A stretch of 42,599 nucleotides of DNA from Gnetum montanum (GCA_015680685.1 MNCI01014538.1:10478-53076); one strand, 5' to 3'; counted from the first letter of the stretch, positions 11,231 to 22,289 are shown. The notes: generated by a model not told the origin, from the letters alone. Made by a program: numbers and translations.

Positions 11231-11248
11231 CCAAATCTCTAATACCAA
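11231..11248 (-). other. Primer-binding site, initiator-Met tRNA type
   Basis: The minus strand reads TTGGTATTAGAGATTTGG. The common plant LTR primer-binding site complementary to tRNA-iMet is TGGTATCAGAGC, so one or two positions have mutated. Its place inside the right-hand LTR sets the element's orientation as minus. Confidence 0.65.
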
Positions 11249-11250
11249 GA

Positions 11251-12134
11251 TGGTAAGCAGATGATGTCGCAACTTCCAAAAGACCAAATTTCATCCTCTT
11301 TTAAGCCAAATTAGCTTAGAGAAATCAGAACACAAAGAAATGGAGAATCCTTTCTCTATTAATCACTCTCAAATTGAGAAATTACATCAACAATGAGAAG
11401 CAAAGTTCAACTAAACTCTCCCAAGAACCTTGGAGGTTACACATGTTATCATTGATCCTACTTAAAGATGGCTCACACTTGCAACATATAACTCAAGACA
11501 AGATAACAGTTATAGGATACTCTTCACCTCCCCTAGGCTACTTTCTCCCTCAAGTGCTCTTACTCTTGCCTCTCACACTCTTGGACTCTTTTATCCTACT
11601 TTTAGACTCTCTTAACTCTATTTCCTTTTCCTCTAACCTTTAGCATGAATTTAGAACAACCAAAGTGATCCTAGGTCTTTCTCAACCATTGGTCTTCCCT
11701 TTCAAAACTGCACTTTTGAAAAAAAAAACACACTTTTCTTCAAAATATGAGTGTCTACAACATGCATCCACCTCACAATCTTAGACTACAACTAGATTAT
11801 GACTCATACTTTGCTTGCACTAGTAAAACTACAAATATTCCTTTTCTATTTTGACATTGACTATGAGCAACTATAACTTGCATCTTCATACTATAATCCA
11901 TTGCAACTCACAGAAGTCTGCAACTCACTATGTAACATCAAAATCTTCATTTTCTTTGATTTTCCACAAATTGTGATTGATTGTGAACCATAATAATCCA
12001 CACTTTCTTGTTTGAGACATTAAAACTCTTCCAAAACATCTCTAATGCATCCCAAACTCATACCATGGACTCCCTAAGACCTCTAAGCAATCATTTAGGA
12101 TAAAATACATTATGAAAGCAAGGTGATGTCCTCA
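11251..12134 (-). repeat. 5' LTR of the gag-only element
   Basis: Direct-repeat partner of 7293-8174. On the minus strand it starts TGAGGACATCACC at 12134 and ends either CATCA at about 11262 or TTACCA at 11251. The PBS follows immediately. Confidence 0.65.
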
Positions 12135-12317
12135 TTAAGAGATTTTTAGAATGTATGTGTTCATGTAAATTCTAGGTTATTTACATTGATCCTTAAGCTT
12201 TTTAAATTATTTAAATCTGATCTAGAAATATTAAAGTTTGCAAGCTATTCATGCATGTTATCTTTAAAATTCATTTTTATAAGTAGAATTTATTAATTCA
12301 ACCATTGTTTCTAAGGG

Positions 12318-12895
12318 CCTAAATATTGGGATTTTTAATCAAAATGATGCTTTGTTAATTATTCAAAATTGGACTCTTACATTTGATCCATCATCCCTTA
12401 AATATCAATGGATTTTTTGTTTTGTTAAATTGTTAAATCTATCATTGATTTTTGAGAAAGTTGAAAACGATATTACCTATCAACATGAACAAATTAAACA
12501 TTCTAAAACCATAGCTATAACTAATGGTTTTCATAGAGCTCGATATATGATTGGGGTGGATCTTAACTCACTTCAGCAAGAAATTCTCCTATGTGTTAGC
12601 AAAATTGATTAAGTTCAAGTAATTTTGTATTATAATTTTCCAAAGCTATATCATTATTATGATTGAGAGGATCATATGTTTAACCCATGTTCTTTAATGC
12701 TTCAAAAGAAGGCAATGCAAGCATATCGACAACAAAATGTTGTAGATCATGCCAAGGTTTTCTTTGCTAAAGTTTCAGCAACTAACTCTCCCTCCCTTTT
12801 TTTAATGCTAATCAACAAAATGTATCTTCAAGGAAGATTTCAGTTAGTTCAGTTCCAAAGAATTCTTTTAATGGCTAAAAGAAAATAGATATATG
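12318..12895 (+). pseudogene. LINE ORF1-like (DUF4283-type) relic
   Basis: A single plus-strand frame continues from about 12345 to 12887 with a few stops. It shows ALLIIQNWTLTFDPSSLKYQ, then ARYMIGVDLNSLQQEILLCV near 12534-12594, a layout like the plant DUF4283 region of LINE ORF1 (a W..DFNPL segment, then an A.ICVEIDL..PLP.EI segment). The cysteines expected of a following zinc knuckle are mostly lost. The identification rests on pattern memory; a diverged gag-like protein is the alternative. No RT follows, so at most a 5' fragment remains. Confidence 0.4.
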
Positions 12896-13035
12896 TTCCG
12901 AAACCTCACAAAAGCTTATTATCAATTCAGATAGTTTCCAAATACTTTTACAAATTAAAAATAAAAAGCTCATGTGAAATCCCTATCTTAGCAAACACAT
13001 GACAAATCTTCATGCTCATCAACATTTTGTAAGAT
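12896..13035. other. Unassigned spacer
   Basis: No feature recognised. Confidence 0.4.
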
Positions 13036-13101
13036 ATTTCATTTACCATTAATTCTTTTGTAGCTCTTATTTCATTTACAATTAATTCTTTTGTAGCTCT
13101 T
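13036..13101 (+). repeat. 33-bp tandem duplication
   Basis: Two adjacent 33-bp units (13036-13068 and 13069-13101), each running ATTTCATTTA to TAGCTCTT and differing at one base, which indicates a recent local duplication. Confidence 0.9.
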
Positions 13102-13909
13102 GCAGGAGACTTCTTATGAGGATGCTAATTCCATTGATAGGGTAAGGGCCTCCTCCCTTACACTCAATATTAATCCTCTCATGGAATATTTCAGGTCTGC
13201 TGGGTAGAATTTAACTTATAATTTTTTTGGTACACAAAATATTTATTTCTAGATTTTTTTTATTCACAAGATTAAAATTTTCAATTCAAATATAATCATG
13301 CCTAATAACAGTGTTGTTCAAATTTCCTCAATATCATTTTCTAATCATATTTATAGATCAAGCTAGTATAGCTTTTATTATTAATCACGTTTTATCTAAT
13401 AAAATTATTCTGCCGCCTGGGTAGCTCTTCAACATTGATTTTCAATTATGATTTGTGTTTGGAAGAGGGCGTCACGACTTCCTACCCAGAGCTCCATGCC
13501 ACTGAAATCACAGATTTAATATTTCTTTCCCATTGAAATGCAGATCTGGTAATAAGCCGTTTTAAACTTCAAAGATAGACTCAAACAGTTCGTTCACAAA
13601 TTTTCCACGTATAATCATAAGTGTCTCAGACAAAGCAGCCTTCAAATTAAATTGAAACCAGCTGTGAACCAAATAATTGCAGGGAGCTAGAATTCAACCA
13701 AGTTGGCATCTTTTCTGGTTAGAAAGTGTCTGAAATAGCACGTCATACAGGCGTGTAGTTCTTGGGATCATTATAGTTCGGCCTATAAATTTTCCCTGGA
13801 CGACATTATCTTTCAGTATTTCTTACCCATTTCATTTACATGTTCTGCAGTAGTTACATACTTTTCCTGTTAATGTGCTCTTGAAATTCAGAGGACACGA
13901 GTGGCCAAT
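13102..13909. other. Lipase distal upstream region, no gene recognised
   Basis: No coding frame or mobile element was recognised. Base composition is more mixed than in the surrounding repeats, consistent with old single-copy DNA upstream of the lipase. Confidence 0.4.
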
Positions 13910-14013
13910 ATTTTTGCAACGACTCTATGGGCCCAGTTTTTGTCCGGGACAAAGTCGTCTTATTTTTGCAACGACTCTATGGGCCTAGTTTTTGTCCGGG
14001 ACAAAGTCGTCTT
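13910..14013 (+). repeat. 52-bp tandem duplication with internal inverted arms
   Basis: Units 13910-13961 and 13962-14013 differ by one base (GGGCCCAG / GGGCCTAG). Each unit has ACGACT near its start and AGTCGT near its end, so each could form an imperfect hairpin. Confidence 0.9.
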
Positions 14014-14026
14014 ATACATTAGAAAA

Positions 14027-14048
14027 TGGCCTATGGCCTATGGCCTAT
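14027..14048 (+). repeat. 7-bp microrepeat (TGGCCTA)3
   Basis: Three units of TGGCCTA followed by a partial fourth, just after the 52-bp tandem pair. Confidence 0.9.
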
Positions 14049-14129
14049 GAGTTTTAATGTATGTAACCGCTAGATATAGAAGGCATGGATGGATTTTAAT
14101 GAACGTAACTGCAATATATGTATGAATTC

Positions 14130-14479
14130 AATAGTGTTTTGAATGGTCTGTCAACAATGCAAGAACTGCAGTGATTTATTATTTAGTATTTTGAATGGTT
14201 TGTCACCGGTGCAAGGACTGCAGTGATTAAGCATGTACGAATTTCAGGTTATTCTGCTTAAGTTGCTATCCTAGCCCAAAGCCTTTACCCTGGCCCGGTC
14301 TGTTAGGCGCTGGCGGATTCGTCGCGTTCTTTTCTACGAACGTTTACCGGAAACGTGTATGTTAACGATCACGTAACCGGCTTACGAGGCGTCTGCTCCG
14401 TCCCTGCAACTGTCCCTACATACAAGTAATAAATAGAATCACTGCAGTCCTTGCACTAACCATCCAAAACACTAAATAA
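14130..14479. repeat. Direct-plus-inverted repeat (foldback-like) upstream of the lipase gene
   Basis: Two direct copies at 14130-14176 and 14179-14228 share GTATTTTGAATGG/GTGTTTTGAATGG and ACTGCAGTGATT. An inverted copy at 14437-14479 reads AATCACTGCAGTCC...CACTAAATAA. The inner direct copy and the inverted copy flank a 208-bp spacer. It could be a MITE-like or foldback insertion; no clear target duplication was identified. Confidence 0.7.
14296..14403 (+). promoter_or_regulatory. CpG-rich patch, probable lipase promoter region
   Basis: About sixteen CpG dinucleotides fall in roughly 105 bp (GGCGGATTCGTCGCGTTC, ACCGGAAACG, ACGATCACGTAACCGG and others), while the surrounding DNA is strongly CpG-depleted. 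Retained CpGs suggest an unmethylated region. It lies about 430 bp upstream of the lipase ATG, inside the spacer of the foldback-like repeat. A TATA-like CTATAACT is seen at 14517. Confidence 0.4.
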
Positions 14480-14599
14480 CTCATGCCCCATTTTTTAAAG
14501 TGACTTTGTGGGAGGACTATAACTGGGCGCCTCAATCCCATTGCAAAAATTGTGGCCACTCTAAATCGCTGTGGTCTTGTCTCGCAATTGGTGCCGCTT

Positions 14600-14833
14600 A
14601 TGCAATCACTAATAACAACTCATACAACTTATCTGGCTTCCAAAGTCATGGAGGTCAAATATGATGCAGCCAGTCCATCTGATGAGCATCGTTCATCACA
14701 TCTGCTATTGCACGCTATAAATTCCTTCATTTCCGAGCATTTCAAGATATGTTTCAGTTTATCAAGGTTCAATCCTGGGTTTGATAACTTTTGTGGGCTA
14801 TTGGAATTTGAATTTTCTTGGGATCCAAGATGA
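14600..14833 (+). other. Upstream ORF ending on the lipase start codon
   Basis: A 77-codon ATG frame (MQSLITTHTTYL...) ends with TGA at 14831-14833, overlapping the lipase ATG at 14830-14832 as ATGA. No family resemblance was seen. If this sequence is in the mRNA leader it would act as a translation-dampening uORF. Alternatively the transcript starts downstream of 14600 and the frame is chance. Confidence 0.35.
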
Positions 14834-17172
14834 AGACTGAAACCAGTTGGTATGCTATCATATACCCGTATAAGCTGAGTGCAAGACACCTCACAAAGAG
14901 CCTGTTTCAACTAGAAAATTTAGATTTCCATGCCTTCGCAGAATGGGCTCAACAAGTTGGTGTCCGACCCTTCAGTGATAACTGGAGGGTGATGAGGATG
15001 TTAGATCTCCTCTACTGCCCCTTGTGGATTCTTGGCTTCGTAACAGAGTTCATCATGAATTTCATCAACCTAAACGGTGGTCTTCTCAGAGCATTTTTCA
15101 AGCTGGTGGCTGGTATTATGATAAGATTATTGTTGGGTTAATTTTTTTAAAAAAATGCTGTGCAGTGATAGAAAAGAATTTTTTTATTTATTTTTTATTA
15201 TGTTTGATTGGGTGTCCGTTGTGAACAGGGAGGCTGCAAATTCCCAGACGAGGCTCAGATAAGTATCTCAGCATCATTGGGTTATCGGAGCATCGAACAG
15301 ACTTGCTTGAGAGAAAGGTCACTGCCGGTGACAAGGTTGAGCACCCTCCTAGCAGTCCAGGTGATAGATTCTACATAGATCTATGTGCCATGGCTGCTTC
15401 TACTGCCTATGAGAACGCAGAGGTGGAAAAAAGCAGGGTCACCAATCATCGGAAGGTACGATTGAGCAGGTTTTTAGTGAAAGAAAATGATGCTCAATCC
15501 TTTTAATAACTCGAAAGAGCAAATGATCAATAGGCTTACCTAGATTCCTACAATGGATCTCATGGTTGTTTCAAACATCCTTCACAAAGAACAATACAGA
15601 TCCTTGGTATATAACGTTTTGGGGAATTTAGTAACAAATTGGTGTTCCATAAATTTATCATATAATTCTTAGACAAGGTTGAGGATGACGATGATTAAAA
15701 GTTTGAAAAGTTTCGACATGATTAGGTAAATATACATTGCTCTTACTGTAATAATAAGAATCTGGTGGGTGCACTCAAATCAGTCACCCAACTAGGATAG
15801 GTAAATAAATGAGGCTTTCTTGAGTCACCTTGGCTATCCTAGCATTTAAAGAATCTGCTTATGAAAAATTGTAGTTTCGCTCAGTTTTGGATTTATAAAA
15901 ACAGAGAAAACAATCTCCTATACAGTTGAAATGGATACGAAAACGTTCCAATGATACGTGGTACATACCCAAATATGGTACAGTCATTTTTTATTTTCTT
16001 GTTTTATGAGTTTCTTTTCTTGATACCAAATTTGGTAATACTGATCATATATAACTTCTGTTATCACTGTGCAGATGAACTTGGTGAACTTCTACAATCT
16101 TTGGAATGGTAAGCCAACAAAACAAGACTGGCATGATAATCTTACTGATTTTAACTGAATTCATCTTACATGTTTTACTATTCACAGGTAGAATGAAAAC
16201 AATGGACACACAAGCCTACATATTCACAGACAGGGCAGAAGATGCAAACCTAATTGTTTTGGTCTTCAGAGGCACAGAACCCTTTAATGCACATGACTGG
16301 GCCACGGATGCAGATATTTCATGGTTCAAGATCCCATACGTGGGGAAGGTGCATCTTGGATTCATGGAAGGTCTGGGAGTAGCCAACAGATTTGAAGCAG
16401 ATGTGTTGAAAAATCTTTCCTATCGTAAATCAGAGGTACAGAAGCCGTTGGCATACTACACACTGGTATCAGAACTGCACAGGCTCATGCAGACCCACAA
16501 AAATGCAAAGATTCTTGTTACAGGGCATAGCCTTGGAGGAGCTCTGGCTATTCTGTTTGTAGCAGTTCTGATCCTTAACAATGAAGATGAGGTTCTCAAC
16601 AGAATGATGGGTGTTTACACGTATGGCCAGCCAAGAGTTGGGGATGAAGAATTTGGGAAATACGTGGAATCAAGATTGAACCACCCAGTTCCAAGGTATT
16701 ACAGACTGGTTTACTGCAACGATATTGTTCCTCGAGTCTCCTTTGATGATAACGTCTTTCCCTTCAAACATTTTGGGGTGTGCCTCTATTACAGTAGCGT
16801 CTTTGATCTTCAGGTATATGTCCTCTTACCTGTAAATCTGTCAAGTAATTTCAAGTCCCCAGGATTCATTTTACTTATTTGAAGAAGATTTTATTAATTT
16901 TTGTTACTGGGTTTTGTGGGCAGAATCTTCAAGATGAACCCAATAAAAATTTCTCGGTGCTCTACTTCATAGCTTATTGGTTGAATTCCCTGTGGGAAGC
17001 CATGATTTGTCTTTTACTGCCATATTTCAAGGCTCATGAGTTCAAAGAAACATGGCTATGCACCATTATGAGATTTACAGCTGGGCTTCTGTTTTTAGGG
17101 GTTGTGTCACATTGTTTGGTGAATTATGTGAACTCTGCCAGACTTGGTCCAGCTCCAATTACACTCAACTGA
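14830..17172 (+). CDS. Class 3 (alpha/beta-hydrolase) triacylglycerol lipase, OBL1-like, 5 exons
   Basis: Inferred to hydrolyse acylglycerols at lipid bodies or membranes, as in the plant OBL1-type class 3 lipases. Exons: 14830-15112, 15229-15455, 16075-16108, 16188-16813, 16924-17172. All introns are GT-AG, phases agree, and the product is 472 residues, a normal length for the family. The start is chosen because an in-frame stop lies at 14809-14811 and the next ATG is 14830. Residues 1-94 hold the family N-terminal region with hydrophobic segments (LLYCPLWILGFVTEFIMNF). FYIDLCAMAASTAYEN and FRGTEPF (oxyanion region) follow. The nucleophile is Ser296 in GHSLGG, the acid is Asp360 in YCNDIVPR, and the His is probably His453 in VSHCLVNYVNSARLG. 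A hydrophobic segment lies at about 402-425. No frame breaks are visible. A copia element begins about 30 bp past the stop. Confidence 0.9.
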
Positions 17173-17205
17173 CCTCTCTGTGAAGCAAACAGGAAGCACA
17201 TTCTA

Positions 17206-17800
17206 TGACTAAAGTGAAGGCAACTACCATTCACATAAGCTTAGATATTGTCATCTCTTTGATTACAACACTATCTTTTTTTGTAATTGTATGGTATGAT
17301 AGTTATGTTGTAATAAACTACAGTGTTGAGTATTTAACTGCAACTAAAGTGAGGCAACAGCCATTCACATAAGCTCAGATATTATCATGTCTTTGATTAC
17401 AAGCACTATCTTTTTTGTAATTGTACAATACAATAATTATGTTGTAATAGATTACAATGTTGAGTATTTAGCTGCATTTAAAATATAGTCAATATAAAAC
17501 TATTGTTCATCTCCGTCATTTTAGTGTTGTTAATATCTAGTTGTGGATATCCATCCCATGCTATAAATATGGTTACAAGGAAGCTTTTAAAGAAGTGTGT
17601 TTGGCTTTCATCCCAATGCTTTTTTCTTTTCCATTCTATGTTGTTCATTGTATTTTAGAAATTCTCTCTGAGCTAACATAAAGATTCAGAAGCTTGTTTC
17701 TTATTGGGTTTTTCTTGTTTTTGTTTTTCCCTAGGATATATTATTGTATTTTTCTATTGATTTATTTTTTATTGTTATCACAAACGATCTAAAAATCACA
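17206..17800 (+). repeat. 5' LTR of the copia element, with internal duplication
   Basis: Runs TGACTAAAGTGAAGG to CTAAAAATCACA. Compared with the 3' LTR it has an extra tandem copy of a ~134-bp segment: 17208-17342 and 17343-17476, both starting ACTAAAGTGA and ending in TATTTARCTGCA. The remainder aligns collinearly with 21812-22289. Confidence 0.8.
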
Positions 17801-17802
17801 AT

Positions 17803-17814
17803 TGGTATCACAAT
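17803..17814 (+). other. Primer-binding site of the copia element
   Basis: TGGTATCACAAT lies 2 bp after the LTR end. It matches the tRNA-iMet type TGGTATCAGAGC for the first eight bases. Confidence 0.7.
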
Positions 17815-17862
17815 TATTTTTTATTGTGGTGTTTTTTCTTTTTTATTTTTTACTTTTAGGAT

Positions 17863-18600
17863 ATGGTAAACTTAGAAAAAATCAAAATTGAAAAATTCTC
17901 TGGCAATGATTACGAAGTCTGGAGAATGTACATGGAGAATTTTCTTGTCAGCAAAGATCTCTGGCAAGTAATTGCTGATTTTAAGTCTGCTACTTTCACA
18001 TATTCAAACTAGGAAGCCTTGGATAGAAAGGCATAGAGTAGAATTCATTTGTGTCTCTCTTGTTCAGTGCTATTGGATGTTTCTAGATTTCTAACTATCA
18101 AAGACTTGTAGAACAAATTAAAAGATTTGTACCAAAGAAAATCTATTGTTAATGGATTGTTTCATAGGAAGAATTTACATACACTTAAGATACCTAAAGG
18201 TATGTTAATTACTGATCATCTAAATATCTTTAACAATATCATGATGCAACTTGAAGTAGTTGAAAATAAAATGAAAAAGGAAGATCATTGTATATATCTT
18301 TTAGAGTCTCTTCCTAGGTCTTAGAATACTTTTGTAATGTTAATGAGTAATTCTGTGTCAACTATTAATTTTGATACTATTATAGCCCAACTCCTTAGTG
18401 AAAAAAGGAGAATTAAAAGGTCTATCCTTGTCCAAAGTGATATTTTCCTTACCATAAACTCCAACTTAAAGTTGAATAAAAGCCCACAGTTTAAACCTCC
18501 TAGATCCCAAAAACAATTCCACAAAACCAAGATGTTGGAATTTTGAAAAGATTGGTCATCCTAAAAAATATTGTAAAGCAATAAAGTAAAGAAAAGCATC
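17863..18600 (+). pseudogene. Copia gag relic
   Basis: Starts MVNLEKIKIEKFSGNDYEVW, the usual copia gag opening in which a conserved FSGNDY/W motif precedes the capsid region. It continues LLESLPRS and IAQLLSEKRR. The zinc knuckle near 18535-18576 is damaged: the second Cys is Phe (CWNFEKIGHPKKYC). At least five in-frame stops are present. Confidence 0.8.
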
Positions 18601-18604
18601 TACA

Positions 18605-18629
18605 AATAATAATAATAATAATAATAATG
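18605..18629 (+). repeat. (AAT)n microsatellite
   Basis: About eight AAT units within the gag/protease junction of the copia element. Confidence 0.9.
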
Positions 18630-18649
18630 AAATTCCTCCTCATTGAGAG

Positions 18650-21600
18650 AGAGATTTGTACGTGGTGTCATCAATTGATGACACTGAGAGAGTAACTTGG
18701 TATATTGAATCTTGTACTTCCTATCATTATACCTCACACCTTGAAGGGTTTTGTGAATACCTTGTCTATAATTGTGGTGTGGTCTAACTAGGTGATGATG
18801 GTCTTCATGATGTTGTTGGGTATGGTAAAGTTAAAATCCAATTTAAGGATGGAACCATTAAAACTATATCTCATGTTCATCATGTACCTAAACTCATGAT
18901 GAGTCTCTTGTCTATGAGTGAGTTAGATTCTGCAAGTCTAACTATCATATTTGGTGAAGGAAAATGTAAAATCTTGCAAGGGTCTTTACCTCTAACCACT
19001 GGTATAAATGTGAGAAGACTATAACAATTGGAAGCAAGAACATTGCAGTACAACTACAACATGGTAGTTGTTACTGACTTGCATTCAGGCATTGATCTTT
19101 GGCATAGAAAATTAACACATTTAAGTGAAAAAGGTTTAAAGAAAATGCATAAAAAAGGTAAACTTAACCTTACAAAAGGATCTTTGAATTTTTTTCATCA
19201 TTGCCTACTTGGTCAACAAATATCTTAAAGATTACCAAGAAGTAATGCTGAGGTTAATCAAGTGTTAGAGTTAATACACAGAATATATATGAACCAATTA
19301 AATACTTGCAAACATTATCAGTTGGAGGTGCTACATATTATGTTTCATTCATTCATGATTTCTGAAGGAAAGCTTAGATCTATTTAATGAAACATAAGTT
19401 TGAAGTATTTAAAAAATTTAAAGAGTTCAAAGCTCTTGCTGAAAATTGTTCAAGAACGAAAATCAAGGTTCTCAGAACAAATAATGGTGGTGAATTTTGC
19501 TCGCATGCTTTTAACAATTTTTGTAAAGAACATGGCATATACAGAAAAAAGATTATTCCAAGAACTCCCGAATAGAATGGAGTAGCTAAATGTTTTAATA
19601 GAATGTTGCTAGAAAGAAGCAGATGCATGCTAAGTGAAGCTAGTCTTGGTAAACATTTTTGCACTGAAGCTACAATGACCGCTTGCTATCTCAAAAATAG
19701 ATCTCCATCCTTTACAATTGATGGAAATATTCCAGAGGAAATATGAAGCAACAACGACAAGTCTATTAATCTGAATTATCTTCAAATTTTTGGATGTGAA
19801 GCTTATGTTCACATTCCAAAAATTGATAGATCAAAATTAGACTATAAGTCTATAAGATGTATTTTCCTTGGTTATGGTCATGGTGTTGTATTTAGAGAGT
19901 CTTGAAAACATATTAAGCACAATCTCTCTAATGATGTAACACCCGATCATGTATCTTTTCAAGTTAATAAAGGAAATTCAGAGGGCCATCCTTCCTCGGT
20001 AGGAGATATTGGTCCTAATCAACAGGATGGTGTGAATAATATACAAGAAATAAGTACAGGGGAAGATGAAAGTGAAGATGAGGAAATAGAATATCAATAT
20101 GATGCACCATCAACTTCACAACCCTTAAGATGATCTGGTCGCATAAGAGAATTATCCACTTAGTTTGATGATCAAATTCTAATTTCTAAAGTTGAAACAC
20201 TTACTTATGATGAAGCGTGTATATCTCTTTATCATAAAGAATGGAAGTGAGCGATGGATGATGAAATGTCTGCTATTCATAAGAATAAGACATGGGAATT
20301 GGTTAAACTTTCATTTGATAGAAAACTAATTAGATATAAGTGGATGTTCAAAATTAAAATTACATATAATTGGAAACTAATTTGGTGATTAGTTTAAAGC
20401 ACATCTTGTTGCTAAGAGTTGTTTCCAAAAGAAGGGAACTAATTATGATCAAATCTTCTACTTTGTGGTAAAATTAACATCCATTAGATCATTACTATTA
20501 ATAGCAACATCTTATGATCTATAACTTGAACAAATGGACATAAAAACCACTTTCCTCAATGGTGATCATGAGGAGGAAATATATATGCTTCAACCTAAAG
20601 AATATGAAGTGAAAGGAAAAGAGCATATGGTGTGTTGATTGCTAAAATCATTGTATGGGCTCAAACAAGCACCAAGGATGTGGAATAAAAAATTTAATGA
20701 ACACATGTTAAATCTTGGCTTCATTAGAAGTCAAGAAGACTCTTGCTTATATGTTAAAAACAAAAATGGAGAACTCTTAATTTTACTACTATATGTTGAT
20801 GACATGTTAATAGTAGGAAGTGACATGGATGAAATTAAAGAGTTGAAACAACTACTTTCTTCTTGGTTTGATATGAAAGATCTTTGTGCTGTTAAAAGAA
20901 TTTTGGGCATGGAAATTAAGAGAAATAGAGATAATAACAAACTTTGGGTTTGACAATCAGCATATGTGCAAAATAGCTTAAAAACATATAATATGCAAGA
21001 TTGTGAGCCTATGGCAACACCCTATGAAACTAAGATGAAAATCTCAGTTGAACAATTCCCTAAGATAGATGATGAAAAAGAGCTCATGATAAAAATTCCA
21101 TATGCTAGTGCTATTGGCAATTTTATATATGCAATAGTTCGTACTAGACATGATATTTTATACATTGTTGGAAAACTCAGTAGGTATATGTCTAATCCAA
21201 GGAAACAACATTGGATTGCTATAAAATGAGTTTTTTGATATTGTTGTGGTGCTATGAACTTTGGTATTTGTTATCAAAGTGCTTCATCCATTCTACATGG
21301 TTATGTGGATGCTAATTGGGGTGGGGATTTAGATAATAAAAAATCAACTAGTGGATATGTGTTTAATATCTTTGGGGGTGCTATCTCTTGTAAAAGCTAA
21401 TTACAGTGTTATGTAGCTCAATCTACTACTATAGAAAAATATGTTAATGTAAACCAAGCTAGTCAGGAAGCAACATGGCTTCAAAGATTAGTGGCTAAAC
21501 TCAAAATTCATAAAAATATTGTAAAAATTGGCTATGATAACCAAAGTGCAATTTATATATCCAAGAATCTCACTTTTCACAGTATGACGAAGCACATAGA

Positions 21601-21700
21601 AATACAATATTACTATATTTAAGAGCAGATATATAAAAAAAAGTTCTTCTTAAAAAAATTAAGACAAGAGAATCTTGGTGATATAATAAAAAAATCTTTA
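18650..21700 (+). pseudogene. Copia pol relic (protease, integrase, RT, RNase H)
   Basis: Protease near 18690 is altered: ESC replaces the expected DSG in WYIESCTSYH. A gag-pre-integrase motif LWHRKLTHLSEKGLKKM is at 19098-19148. The integrase core at 19400-19600 has RTNNGGEF in place of RTDNGGEF, then FGCEAYVHIPK near 19790. RT runs 20530-20940 with EQMDIKTTFLNG, SLYGLKQAPRMW and intact YVDDMLIVG. RNase H is at 21290-21600 with YVDANWGGDLDNKKSTSGY. Several domains have lost catalytic residues and many stops break the frame, so no active protein is expected. Confidence 0.85.
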
Positions 21701-21811
21701 TATACTAAAAAAATTTTATGGTGTTGAACAACTATTGGTGTCATGGAAGGTTATATCATCTAAGGTCTAGATCAGGCTTCACATCAACTTTGTTGTCAAG
21801 AGGAAGAATTA

Positions 21812-22289
21812 TGAGTAAAGTGAAGGCAACTACTATTCACATAAGCTTAGATATTGTCATCTCTTTGATTACAAGCACTATTGTTTTTGTAATTATATGG
21901 TATAATAGTTATATTGTAACAAACTGCAATGTTGAGTATTTAACTATACATATTTGAAATATAGTCAATGTAAAACTATTGTTCATCTCCGTCATTTTAC
22001 TATTGTTAATATCCAATTTACATCTAGTTAACACTACCTATGAATATCCATCCCATGCTATAAACATGGTTACAAGGAAGCCTTTATAGTGTTTTTTGCT
22101 TTCATCCCAATGCTTTTTTCTTTCCCATTCTCTAATGTTCATTGTGTTTCAAAAATCCTCTTTGAGCTAACATAAAGATTCAAGAGCTTGTTTCTTGCTA
22201 GGGTTTTTCTTGTTTTTCCCTAGGATAGTTTATTGTGTTTTTTGATTGATTTATTTTTTACTATTATCATGAACAATCTAAAAATCACA
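21812..22289 (+). repeat. 3' LTR of the copia element
   Basis: 478 bp, TGAGTAAAGTGAAGG to CTAAAAATCACA. Preceded by the purine-rich tract AGAGGAAGAATTA. It lacks the internal ~134-bp duplication of the 5' LTR and has about 25 extra bases around 22015-22045. Confidence 0.8.

Larger units (their letters stand above)
7293..12134 (-). mobile_element. Non-autonomous LTR retrotransposon carrying only gag (TR-GAG/LARD-like)
   Basis: Two direct repeats of about 880 bp (7293-8174 and 11251-12134) flank an internal region with a PBS-like site next to the right-hand LTR and a PPT-like site next to the left-hand LTR, both on the minus strand. The interior has a decayed gag but no protease, RT or integrase that I can see. 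A solo LTR of another family (9136-9944) sits inside. LTR ends are approximate: the similarity fades near 7293-7304. No clean target duplication was found (AAAGA/TCTCT region against TTAAG). Mobilisation would need proteins supplied by another element. Confidence 0.65.

Noticed and set aside
14552-14599. Longer version of the upstream ORF starting at 14552
   Set aside because: The codon at 14552 is GTG; the first ATG in that frame is at 14600.
14629-14910. Minus-strand ORF across the lipase first exon
   Set aside because: Shadow frame opposite the 5' leader and exon 1; no splice or family support.
16879-17172. Separate small gene at the lipase 3' end
   Set aside because: The frame from 16924 is lipase exon 5; the part before it is intron 4 with a clear CAG acceptor.
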